Source of the DNA: Burkholderiales bacterium 70-64
Lineage (GTDB): Bacteria; Pseudomonadota; Gammaproteobacteria; Burkholderiales; Burkholderiaceae_E
Direction: 5' to 3'
DNA length: 53,604 nt
Assembly (NCBI GenBank): GCA_001898645.1
Contig: MKUQ01000050.1
Coordinates: 34,139 to 87,742 of the forward strand
The position numbers and the translations under genes were made by a program. The notes below the pieces were generated by a model, which saw only the letters and a list, made by a program, of their open reading frames with translations, ran no database searches and was not told the origin of the DNA. Shown piece by piece: positions 9,641 through 18,434 of this stretch; position 1 is the first letter of the stretch, and each line of letters begins with the position of its first letter.

Positions 9641-11134
9641 GTGGGCGCGGCCGTTGCGCGCTTGCCGGTGCTGGCGCTGGTGGGGCGACCCAACGTCGGC
9701 AAGTCGACGTTGTTCAACCGGTTCACGCGCAGCCGCGCCGCGCTGGTCGCCGACGTGCCCGGCCTCACGCGCGACCGGCAGTATGGGCGCGGCCGCTTCG
9801 ACGATCGACCGTTCATCGTGATCGACAGCGGCGGCTTCGAGCCGGTGGCCAAGGAGGGGATCGCCGCGCAGATGGCGCGCCAGACGCGCCAGGCGGTGAT
9901 CGAGGCCGATGTGGTGGTCTTCCTGGTCGACGGCCGCCAGGGCCTGTCGCCGCGCGACCGCGAGATCGCCGCCGAGCTGCGCCGCACCGCGCAGCGCGTG
10001 GTGCTCGCCGTCAACAAGACCGAGGGCATGCCGCGCGAGCAGGCGTGCGCCGAATTCCACGCGCTGGGCCTGGGCGAGCCGTTCGCGGTCTCGTCGGCGC
10101 ACGGCGACGGCGTGCGCGAGCTGCTCGAGGCGGCGCTGGGGCCGCTCGTGGTCACCGCGGGTGCAGGAGCGGCAACTGCAGGCGAGGGCGGGATCGAGGG
10201 GAGCGGCGAAGGCAGGGGCGAAAGCGAAGGCGAGGGCGGAGAGGGAAGCGAAGGCGAAGCGACCGTCGCGCCGGCTGCCGGCCGGGGGCGCAGGCATGCC
10301 GGGGTCGATGCCCGCGGCGGCGCCCCGCGGCGCGTGCGCGTGGCGGTGGTCGGGCGGCCCAATACCGGCAAGTCGACGCTCGTCAACGCGCTGCTCGGCG
10401 AGGAGCGCCTGATCGCGTTCGACCAGCCGGGCACCACGCGCGATGCAGTGGCCATCGACTTCGAGCGCGCCGGCCGCGGCTACACGCTGGTCGACACGGC
10501 CGGCCTGCGCCGGCGCGGCAAGGTGGTCGAGGCGATCGAGAAGTTCTCGGTGATCAAGACGCTGCAGGCCATCGAGGACTGCAACGTCTGCGTGCTGCTG
10601 CTCGATGCCGTGGAAGGGGTCTCCGACCAGGATGCGACGATCGCCGGCTACATCCTCGAGGCCGGCCGGGCCGTGGTCGTGGCCGTCAACAAGTGGGATG
10701 CCGCCGACGAATCGGCGCGCACCCGCGTCAAGAGCGAGCTCGAGCGCAAGCTGCACTTCCTGCATTTCGCCCGGGTGCTGTACATCTCGGCGCTCGAGGG
10801 CAGCGGGCTCGGCGCCCTCATGCGCACGGTCGACGAAGCCTGCGCCGCGGCGATGAGCAAACTGCCCACGCCCAAGCTCACGCGTGCCCTGCAGGAGGCC
10901 GTGGAGCGCCAGGCGCCGCCGCGCCGCGGGCCGATCCGCCCCAAGCTGCGCTATGCCCACCAGGGCGGCCAGAACCCGCCCATCGTGGTGATCCACGGCA
11001 GTGCGCTCGAGCGGGTGCCCGAAGGCTACAAGCGCTACCTCGAAGGATGGTTCCGCGAACGCTTCGCGCTGCAGGGAACGCCGCTGCGGGTCGAGTTCCG
11101 CAGCGCCGCCAATCCCTATGCCGAGCGCGGCTGA
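9641..11134 (+). CDS. der: Ribosome assembly GTPase Der (EngA) with long acidic linker
   Basis: 497 residues. Two GTPase domains in tandem, with P-loops GRPNVGKST (about residue 14) and GRPNTGKST (about residue 237), and a C-terminal KH-like domain ([15 protein letters not shown]). Der is required for 50S subunit maturation. The start is GTG at 9641, since no ATG lies between the bamB stop and the first P-loop; GTG at 9668 is a shorter alternative that would cut into strand 1. The linker between the G domains (about residues 170-230) is unusually long and almost purely Gly, Glu, Ser and Ala, encoded by GGCGAR-type DNA repeats. Confidence 0.95.
   Translation: MGAAVARLPVLALVGRPNVGKSTLFNRFTRSRAALVADVPGLTRDRQYGRGRFDDRPFIVIDSGGFEPVAKEGIAAQMARQTRQAVIEADVVVFLVDGRQGLSPRDREIAAELRRTAQRVVLAVNKTEGMPREQACAEFHALGLGEPFAVSSAHGDGVRELLEAALGPLVVTAGAGAATAGEGGIEGSGEGRGESEGEGGEGSEGEATVAPAAGRGRRHAGVDARGGAPRRVRVAVVGRPNTGKSTLVNALLGEERLIAFDQPGTTRDAVAIDFERAGRGYTLVDTAGLRRRGKVVEAIEKFSVIKTLQAIEDCNVCVLLLDAVEGVSDQDATIAGYILEAGRAVVVAVNKWDAADESARTRVKSELERKLHFLHFARVLYISALEGSGLGALMRTVDEACAAAMSKLPTPKLTRALQEAVERQAPPRRGPIRPKLRYAHQGGQNPPIVVIHGSALERVPEGYKRYLEGWFRERFALQGTPLRVEFRSAANPYAERG
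10181..10261 (+). repeat. Imperfect GGCGAR/AGCGAR tandem repeat inside der
   Basis: About 80 bp of degenerate 6-bp units (GGCGAG, GGCGAA, AGCGAA) read in frame as Gly-Glu and Ser-Glu pairs in the linker between the two Der GTPase domains. The strand is strongly purine-biased. Such repeats can expand or contract by slippage in multiples of three without breaking the reading frame. Confidence 0.7.
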
Positions 11135-11274
11135 GCGCGGCCGTTGCTTGCGCGGCCCGACCCCGCCCGTCGGCGCGGCCTTGAATCGGGGGCGGTCGGC
11201 CTCAAATTAAGATAGAGTTGTTCGACGGCCCGCCTTCGAGGGCCGATCGAACCACAACAATCGGAGTCTCCGTC

Positions 11275-11511
11275 ATGAGCAACAAAGGGCAGCTGCTACA
11301 AGACCCGTTCCTGAACCTGCTTCGCAAGGAGCACGTTCCGGTTTCGATTTACCTGGTGAACGGCATCAAGCTGCAAGGCCAGATCGAGTCGTTCGACCAG
11401 TATGTCGTGCTGTTGCGCAATACCGTGACGCAGATGGTCTACAAACACGCCATTTCCACCGTCGTGCCCGGGCGCGCGGTCAACTTCCAGCAAGAAGGCC
11501 CCGAAAGCTGA
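11275..11511 (+). CDS. hfq: RNA chaperone Hfq
   Basis: 78 residues, a compact Sm-like protein. Hfq forms a hexamer that pairs small RNAs with mRNAs and also influences RNA decay. The Sm1 motif ([20 protein letters not shown], with NGIKLQGQ after it) and Sm2 motif ([11 protein letters not shown]) are intact. The acidic C-terminal tail is short, as in other Burkholderiales. The ATG at 11275 has GGAG 9 nt upstream. The 140-bp gap before it holds a weak AT-rich promoter-like patch (TTAAGAT near 11207-11213). Its TGA overlaps the inferred CTG start of hflX. Confidence 0.97.
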   Translation: MSNKGQLLQDPFLNLLRKEHVPVSIYLVNGIKLQGQIESFDQYVVLLRNTVTQMVYKHAISTVVPGRAVNFQQEGPES

Positions 11512-12704
11512 GCGCTTCCGCCAAGCCGACCTCCTGCCTGCTGATCGGCGCCGTCTTCGGCGGCGCCGGGCGTGCCGACGAGTCGCTCGACGAGCTGGCG
11601 GCACTGGCCGAATCGGCCGGACTGGCGCCGCACGACCGGCTGGTGGTGCGCCGCCAGCGCGCCGACGCCGCGTTGTTCATCGGATCGGGCAAGGCCGACG
11701 AGATCGGCGCGCGCCTCGCTGCCGAGGGCGTGGCGATGGTGCTGTTCGACCAGGCGCTGACGCCGATCCAGCAGCGCAACCTCGAGCAGCGCTGGAACGT
11801 GCCGGTACTCGACCGCACCGAGCTGATCCTCGACATCTTCGCGCGGCGCGCACGCAGCCACGAAGGCAAGCTGCAGGTCGAGCTGGCGCGCCTCGAGCAC
11901 CTGTCGGCGCGCCTGGTGCGCGGCTGGACCCACCTGGAGCGCCAGCGCGGCGGCATCGGCGTGCGCGGCGGGCCGGGCGAGACCCAGCTCGAGCTCGACC
12001 GGCGGATGCTCTCGGTGCGCATCAAGCGGCTGCGCGCGCAGCTCGAGCAGCTGCGCAAGCAGCGCCGCACGCGGCGGCGCGCGCGCGACCGGCGTCCGGC
12101 TTTCGCGGTGTCGATCGTCGGCTATACCAATGCCGGCAAGTCCACGCTGTTCAACGCGCTCACCGGCGCCGGCAGCTACGCCGCCGATCAGCTGTTCGCC
12201 ACCCTCGATACGCTCACGCGCCGCCTGCGCCTGCCCTCGGGCACCGAGGCGGTGGTCTCCGACACGGTCGGTTTCGTGCGCGATCTGCCGCACCAGCTGG
12301 TCGACGCGTTCAACGCCACGCTCGAGGAAACCGCGCAGGCCGACCTGCTGCTGCACGTGGTCGACGCCTCGGCGCCGGACCGCGACGAGCAGCTCGCGCA
12401 GGTCGATCGCGTGCTCGCGGAGATCGGCGCCGCCGAGGTGCCGCGCATCCTCGTGCACAACAAGATCGACTGCACCGGCCGGGCACCCGGCGTCGCGCTC
12501 GACCGCTATGGTAGGATCGACAGGGTTTGGGTCAGCGCCGTGTCGGGCGAGGGGCTGGATCTGCTGCGCCGCGCGATCGACGAGCAGGTGCTGGTCTGGC
12601 GCGATGCGCGCGCGCGCGGCGAACGCGGCGACGCGCCCGCCGCGCTGTCCGAACCCGCGCAGGCGGCCGCCCCCGATGAGCCTGCCGCGCCTCGCGCGGC
12701 TTGA
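11508..12704 (+). CDS. hflX: Ribosome-splitting GTPase HflX, apparently from a CTG start
   Basis: About 398 residues. HflX domain ([15 protein letters not shown], then [16 protein letters not shown] and GPGETQLE), then a GTPase domain with P-loop GYTNAGKST and [10 protein letters not shown]. HflX splits stalled 70S ribosomes. The conserved N-terminal strand ([25 protein letters not shown]) is encoded at about 11530-11620, but no ATG, GTG or TTG lies in frame upstream of GTG 11643. The best candidate is CTG at 11508, overlapping the hfq TGA as CTGA. If translation began at 11643 the protein would lose about 45 conserved residues. The end at 12704 is firm; the start is inferred. Confidence 0.85.
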   Translation: MSASAKPTSCLLIGAVFGGAGRADESLDELAALAESAGLAPHDRLVVRRQRADAALFIGSGKADEIGARLAAEGVAMVLFDQALTPIQQRNLEQRWNVPVLDRTELILDIFARRARSHEGKLQVELARLEHLSARLVRGWTHLERQRGGIGVRGGPGETQLELDRRMLSVRIKRLRAQLEQLRKQRRTRRRARDRRPAFAVSIVGYTNAGKSTLFNALTGAGSYAADQLFATLDTLTRRLRLPSGTEAVVSDTVGFVRDLPHQLVDAFNATLEETAQADLLLHVVDASAPDRDEQLAQVDRVLAEIGAAEVPRILVHNKIDCTGRAPGVALDRYGRIDRVWVSAVSGEGLDLLRRAIDEQVLVWRDARARGERGDAPAALSEPAQAAAPDEPAAPRAA

Positions 12705-12730
12705 ATCCACCCTCTCTCGTTCCGTCCAAT

Positions 12731-13981
12731 ATGTGGAAGTCCGTCCGCTCGATCTTCTCGCTCAACGATCCCGGCTGGGGTCGCGGCGGCGGCGGTGACC
12801 AGCGCCCGCCGCAGCGTCCGGGCGGCGATGGCCCGCCCGATCTCGACGAGCTGTGGCGCGACTTCAACCGGCGCCTGAACGGCATGTTCCGGCGCGGCGG
12901 CGGGTCTTCGCAGCCGCCCTCGGGCGGCAACGGCGGCGCCTCGTTCAAGGGTGCCGGTGCCGGCGTCGGCCTGCTGGTGCTGGTGGCGCTGCTGCTGTGG
13001 CTGGGCAGCGGCTTCTACATCGTCCAGGAAGGCCAGGCCTCGATCGTGCTGCGCTTCGGCAAGTTCGAGCAGGTCATCGACCGCGCGGGCTTCACCTGGC
13101 GCATGCCGTACCCGATCGAGACCAACGAGATCGTCAACGTGCAGCAGCTGCGCACGGTCGAGGTGGGCTACCGCAACGCGGTGCGCAACAAGACGCTGCG
13201 CGAGTCGCTCATGCTCACGCAGGACCAGAGCATCGTCGACATGCAGTTCACCGTGCAGTACCGCGTGGGCGACCCCCAGGCCTACCTGTTCAACAACAAC
13301 TTCGGCGCCGTGCCCGAGGAGATCGTGCGCCAGACGGCCGAGACCGCCATGCGCGAGGTGGTCGGGCGCACCGGCGTCGACCAGGTGCTCTACGAGGAGA
13401 AGGAGCAGGTGGCGCAGGGCGCGCGCAAGCAGATCCAGACGCTGCTCGACCAGTACCAGTCGGGCATCTCGATCGTCGACGTGACCATCCAGCAGGTGCA
13501 GCCGCCCGAGCAGGTGCAGGCCGCCTTCGAAGACGCCAACAAGGCCGCCCAGGACCGCGAGCGCCTGATCAACGAGGGCCGGGCCTACGCCAACGACGTG
13601 ATCCCGAAGGCGCGCGGCAACGCCGCGCGGCTGATCGAGGAGGCCAACGGCTATCGCCAGCGCGTGGTGGCCGCCGCCGAGGGCGACACCAGCCGCTTCA
13701 AGCAGGTGCTCGCCGAGTACGGCAAGGCGCCGCAGGTCACGCGCGAGCGCATGTATCTCGAGACGATGCAGGAGATCTTCGCCAACACCAGCAAGGTCTA
13801 CGTCGATTCGCGCGCCGGCAGCAACCTGCTGTACCTGCCGCTCGACCGGCTGCTGCAGCAGGCCGATGGCGCGCGCGGGGCCCGCCCGCCCGCCGCGCCT
13901 GCCGCGCCGCCGTCGGGCGAGAACGCACCCGCGGGCACGCGCCCCGATTCGCTGCGCAATCGCGAGCGCGACAGCCGCTGA
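12731..13981 (+). CDS. hflK: FtsH modulator HflK
   Basis: 416 residues. A Gly-rich cytoplasmic N-terminus (GWGRGGGGDQ) is followed by one transmembrane helix (LLVLVALLLWLGSGFYIV, about residues 78-95) and an SPFH/band-7 domain facing the periplasm (EGQASIVLRFGKFEQV onward), with a C-terminal coiled region (residues about 270-330). With HflC it forms the large membrane vault around FtsH hexamers. The ATG at 12731 is chosen over an upstream TTG because the MWKSVRSIFSLNDPGWG start matches the family. hflC follows after 19 nt. Confidence 0.95.
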   Translation: MWKSVRSIFSLNDPGWGRGGGGDQRPPQRPGGDGPPDLDELWRDFNRRLNGMFRRGGGSSQPPSGGNGGASFKGAGAGVGLLVLVALLLWLGSGFYIVQEGQASIVLRFGKFEQVIDRAGFTWRMPYPIETNEIVNVQQLRTVEVGYRNAVRNKTLRESLMLTQDQSIVDMQFTVQYRVGDPQAYLFNNNFGAVPEEIVRQTAETAMREVVGRTGVDQVLYEEKEQVAQGARKQIQTLLDQYQSGISIVDVTIQQVQPPEQVQAAFEDANKAAQDRERLINEGRAYANDVIPKARGNAARLIEEANGYRQRVVAAAEGDTSRFKQVLAEYGKAPQVTRERMYLETMQEIFANTSKVYVDSRAGSNLLYLPLDRLLQQADGARGARPPAAPAAPPSGENAPAGTRPDSLRNRERDSR

Positions 13982-14000
13982 GGCGAACGAGAACCCGATC

Positions 14001-14879
14001 ATGCAGAGAATCGTTCCCATCCTGGTCGCAATCATCGTCGCGCTGGTGGTGCTGCTGTCGTGCATCTTCGTGGTCGATCAGCGCCAGTTCGCGGTGGTGT
14101 ACGCGCTGGGCGAGATCCGCCAGGTCATCGACAAGCCGGGGCTGTACTTCAAGCTGCCCCCGCCGTTCCAGAACGTGGTGTATTTCGACAAGCGCATCCT
14201 CACCATCGACACCGCCGAGAGCGATCGCTTCATCACGTCGGAAAAGCTCAACGTGATGATCGACACCTTCGTGAAGTGGCGCATCGTCGATCCGCGCACC
14301 TTCGTGCGCTCGGTCTCGGGCAGCCAGCAGGTCGCCGTCGACCGGATCAACCGCAGCCTGCGCGACTCGCTGAACAACGAGGTGGCGCGGCGCACCGTGT
14401 CCGACATGATCTCCGGCTCGCGCAAGCAGGTCGACGAAAGCGTGCGCGCCAAGGTCGACGAGGATTCGCGCCAGATCGGCGTGCAGATCGTCGACGTGCG
14501 GCTCAAGCGCGTCGATTTCGCGCCCGAGGTGTCCGAGCGGGTGTTCGCCCGCATGGAATCCGAGCGCAAGCAGGTCGCCAACGAGCGCCGTGCTACCGGT
14601 TCGGCCGAATCCGAGAAGATCCGCGCCGACGCCGATCGCCAGCGCGAGGTCATCCTCGCCGAGGCCTACCGCGAGGCGCAGCGTACCAAGGGGGAGGGCG
14701 ACGCCCGCGTGGTGAGCCTGTTCGGCGCCGCGTTCGGCCAGAACCCGGAGTTCGCCGCCTTCTACCGCAGCCTGGAAGCCTATCGCGCCTCGTTCCACGG
14801 GCGCAGCGACCTGCTGGTGGTCGACCCGTCGTCCGACTTCTTCAAGTACTTCAGGGCGCCGGCCGACCGGCCGCGTTGA
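14001..14879 (+). CDS. hflC: FtsH modulator HflC
   Basis: 292 residues. An N-terminal membrane anchor (IVPILVAIIVALVVLLSCIF) precedes an SPFH/band-7 domain (FVVDQRQFAVVYALGEIRQV onward), then a charged helical segment (residues about 190-240) and the conserved FYRSLEAYRASF end. It partners HflK in the periplasm-facing vault that limits FtsH access to membrane substrates. The ATG at 14001 directly precedes the anchor. The hfq-hflX-hflK-hflC order is conserved from gamma- to betaproteobacteria. Confidence 0.96.
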   Translation: MQRIVPILVAIIVALVVLLSCIFVVDQRQFAVVYALGEIRQVIDKPGLYFKLPPPFQNVVYFDKRILTIDTAESDRFITSEKLNVMIDTFVKWRIVDPRTFVRSVSGSQQVAVDRINRSLRDSLNNEVARRTVSDMISGSRKQVDESVRAKVDEDSRQIGVQIVDVRLKRVDFAPEVSERVFARMESERKQVANERRATGSAESEKIRADADRQREVILAEAYREAQRTKGEGDARVVSLFGAAFGQNPEFAAFYRSLEAYRASFHGRSDLLVVDPSSDFFKYFRAPADRPR

Positions 14880-14900
14880 GCTGCGGCCGGGGACGGAACG

Positions 14901-15083
14901 ATGGCGTTCGAAGACTGGCTGCGGGCGATCGGCCTGGTGCTGATCCTCGAGGGGCTGATGCCGCTGCTGGCGCCGGCGCGCTGGCGCGAGGTGTTCCTGC
15001 AGGTCGCGCGCCTGCGCGACGGCCAGATCCGCTTCGTCGGCTTCGGCTCGGCGCTGATCGGCGCCGCGCTGCTGCTGATCTAG
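14901..15083 (+). CDS. DUF2065 small membrane protein (YjeT type)
   Basis: 60 residues with two hydrophobic segments ([17 protein letters not shown] and the C-terminal [11 protein letters not shown]) joined by a basic loop. This is the DUF2065/YjeT family, regularly found immediately after hflC. The function is unknown; the constant location suggests a link to HflKC/FtsH, which is inference. ATG at 14901, 21 nt after the hflC stop. Confidence 0.85.
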   Translation: MAFEDWLRAIGLVLILEGLMPLLAPARWREVFLQVARLRDGQIRFVGFGSALIGAALLLI

Positions 15084-15102
15084 CCGACTCAGGTTGCCCG
15101 AG

Positions 15103-16308
15103 ATGCCCACCATGCGCTGGCTGCTGCCCGAGAGCATCGCCGACGTCCTGCCTTCGGAGGCGCGTCGCATCGAGGAGCTGCGCCGACGCCTGCTCGACCT
15201 GTACCGCTCGTACGGCTACGAGCTGGTCATGCCGCCGCTCATCGAGCACCTCGATTCGCTGCTCACCGGCTCGGGCAGGGACCTCGGGCTGCGCACCTTC
15301 CAGCTGGTCGACCAGCTCTCGGGCCGCACGCTGGGCGTGCGCGCCGACATGACGCCGCAGGTCGCGCGCATCGACGCGCACCTGCTCAACCGCGAGGGCG
15401 TGGCGCGCCTGTGCTACGCCGGTTCGGTGCTGCACACGCGCGCCCAGGGCCTGCTGGCCACCCGCGAGCCCATCCACGCCGGCGCCGAGCTGTACGGCCA
15501 CGCCGGCATCGAGGCCGACCTGGAAGTGATCGACCTGCTGGTGCGCTCGCTCGGCGCGGCCGGCATCGAGCGCGTGCGCATCGACCTGTGCCATGCGGCC
15601 ATCGTGCCGGCGCTGCTGGCGCTCGAAGGCCCGATCGAGGAATCCGAGATCGATGCGCTCTATGCGCTGCTGCAGGGCAAGGACGCGCCGGGGCTGGACG
15701 ACTGGCTCGCCGGCGCCCCGGCGGGCCTGCACGCGCCGCTGCGCGCGCTGCTGCAGCTGCACGGCCGCGTGCGTGCCGGCGAGCCCCCGGCGGTGCTCGC
15801 GCGCGCGCGCACGCTGCTGCCGCAGGCGCAGCCGGTCGCGGCGGCGCTCGAGCAGCTCGAGCGCCTGTGCGCCTCGCCGCTGTGGGCGCGCTGGCCGGGC
15901 GTGGAGCCCTCGATCGACCTGGCCGACCTGCGCGGCTATCGCTACCACAGCGGCATCGCTTTCGCCGCCTACGTCGAAGGTCTGCCCTACGCCATCGCCC
16001 GCGGCGGGCGCTACGACAACGTCGGGCGCGCCTTCGGCCGCGCGCGGCCGGCCACCGGCTTCTCGATCGAGCTGCGCGCCCTGGCCGGGCTGCGCGACGA
16101 AGAACCGCCCGCACCCGCGATCTGCGCGCCGTGGTCCGACGACGCGGCGCTCATCGAGACCGTGGCCGCGCTGCGCGCCGGCGGCGAGATCGTCATCCAG
16201 GCGCTGCCGGGCAACGAACAGCGACAGCAGGAATTCACCTGCGACCGCGACCTGGTGCTGCACGAGGGGCGCTGGGTGGTGCGCCCGCGCGGCGGCGCAA
16301 CCCGATAG
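15103..16308 (+). CDS. hisZ: ATP phosphoribosyltransferase regulatory subunit
   Basis: 401 residues, a catalytically inactive histidyl-tRNA synthetase paralogue that pairs with the short form of HisG in the first step of histidine synthesis. It keeps the class II fold ([32 protein letters not shown]) but lacks the anticodon-binding domain and the RGLDYYN motif present in hisS here. The hisG partner is not in the window. ATG at 15103 gives [20 protein letters not shown] at 15112 is possible. hisZ between DUF2065 and purA is common in betaproteobacteria. Confidence 0.93.
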   Translation: MPTMRWLLPESIADVLPSEARRIEELRRRLLDLYRSYGYELVMPPLIEHLDSLLTGSGRDLGLRTFQLVDQLSGRTLGVRADMTPQVARIDAHLLNREGVARLCYAGSVLHTRAQGLLATREPIHAGAELYGHAGIEADLEVIDLLVRSLGAAGIERVRIDLCHAAIVPALLALEGPIEESEIDALYALLQGKDAPGLDDWLAGAPAGLHAPLRALLQLHGRVRAGEPPAVLARARTLLPQAQPVAAALEQLERLCASPLWARWPGVEPSIDLADLRGYRYHSGIAFAAYVEGLPYAIARGGRYDNVGRAFGRARPATGFSIELRALAGLRDEEPPAPAICAPWSDDAALIETVAALRAGGEIVIQALPGNEQRQQEFTCDRDLVLHEGRWVVRPRGGATR

Positions 16309-17631
<1,323 letters not shown>

Positions 17632-17671
17632 ACGCGTGAATGAACCTGCTGCGCGTCCCGATCGGGTGCCG

Positions 17672-18181
17672 ATGAACGATCTCCACGTCTCCTGGGACGA
17701 GTACCACCGGCTGATCGAGCGGCTGGCCCTGCAGGTGTGGGAGTCGGGTTGGAGCTTCGATGCGGTGGTGTGCCTGGCGCGCGGCGGCCTGCGCATCGGC
17801 GACGTGTTCTCGCGGCTGTTCGACAAGCCGCTCGGCGTGCTGTTCACCAGCTCGTATCGCGCCGATGCAGGTACCCGGCGCGACGCGCTGCTGATCGGCG
17901 AGCACCTGGCATCGGCCCGGCCGCTGCCGGGGCCGCGCTGGCTGCTGGTGGACGACCTGGTCGATTCCGGCGAGACGCTGCTGCACGTGCTGCCGGCGCT
18001 GCGCGAACGCCATGCGCGGCTGCACGAGATTCGATCGGCGGTACTATGGCGCAAGGGCGCGTCGGTGGCCACGCCTGATTACTTCGTCGAGCACCTGCCG
18101 GCCAATCCGTGGATCCATCAGCCCTTCGAGGAGTACGACCACATGCGGCCGGCCGAGCTGAAGGCGTGCCGCGATCGATGA
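17672..18181 (+). CDS. Purine-type phosphoribosyltransferase
   Basis: 169 residues of the type I phosphoribosyltransferase fold. The PRPP-binding motif is VDDLVDSGETL (about residues 94-104), and CLARGGL supplies the pyrophosphate loop. The C-terminal NPWIHQPFEEYD is typical of the small hypoxanthine/xanthine phosphoribosyltransferase-like proteins found next to purA in betaproteobacteria. The exact base specificity cannot be read from sequence. Start ATG 17672 is preferred to the GTG at 17636, whose extra residues are not family-like. It is convergent with the tRNA-Leu gene. Confidence 0.82.
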   Translation: MNDLHVSWDEYHRLIERLALQVWESGWSFDAVVCLARGGLRIGDVFSRLFDKPLGVLFTSSYRADAGTRRDALLIGEHLASARPLPGPRWLLVDDLVDSGETLLHVLPALRERHARLHEIRSAVLWRKGASVATPDYFVEHLPANPWIHQPFEEYDHMRPAELKACRDR

Positions 18182-18208
18182 ACGCCGGCGGCCGAAAGAG
18201 GGATGCCC

Positions 18209-18237
18209 AAAAAGAAATGCCTGCTCGCGCAGGCATT
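18209..18237 (-). terminator. Intrinsic terminator of tRNA-Leu
   Basis: On the minus strand a 9-bp perfect stem (18229-18237 with 18216-18224) with a 4-nt loop is followed by a T-rich run (complement of AAAAAGA at 18209-18215). It begins 6 nt after the mature 3' end of the leftward tRNA-Leu. This is the best intrinsic terminator in the window. Confidence 0.9.
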
Positions 18238-18242
18238 CGCAT

Positions 18243-18329
18243 TGGTGCCCAGAAGAGGACTCGAACCTCCACAGTGTTGCCACCGCCAGGACCTGAACCT
18301 GGTGCGTCTACCAATTCCGCCATCTGGGC
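18243..18329 (-). tRNA. tRNA-Leu, anticodon CAG
   Basis: An 87-nt class II tRNA read on the minus strand. The acceptor stem GCCCAGA pairs with TCTGGGC, followed by discriminator A and an encoded CCA. The anticodon stem CCAGG/CCTGG encloses TTCAGGT, giving anticodon CAG (plus-strand 18293-18295), which reads CTG, the dominant leucine codon here. A long variable arm (GGCGGTGGCAACACTGT) and T-loop GGTTCGAGTCC confirm tRNA-Leu. It lies between the phosphoribosyltransferase gene and rnr on the opposite strand. Confidence 0.97.
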
Positions 18330-18434
18330 GACGGGCCCGCAGGGCATTTCCCGCAGGCGGCGGCCGGGTACGACCGCCAGCAGAGCCCGCCAGTTTAATG
18401 GACCGGTCGCGTTTGTCAAATTTCCGGTGAGCCC

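Noticed and set aside
12501-12530. Promoter inside hflX (TATGGTAGGATC) for hflK
   Set aside because: A TAGGAT -10-like match is present, but no -35 at suitable spacing, and the hflX-hflK gap is short enough for cotranscription.
15103-16308. Second histidyl-tRNA synthetase
   Set aside because: The protein lacks the anticodon-binding domain and the RGLDYYN motif, and sits next to purA as hisZ usually does in betaproteobacteria, so it is the HisG regulatory subunit.
18182-18434. Genomic island or attachment site at tRNA-Leu
   Set aside because: No integrase, no repeated tRNA 3' end and core genes on both sides. The nearby hairpin is explained as the tRNA terminator.
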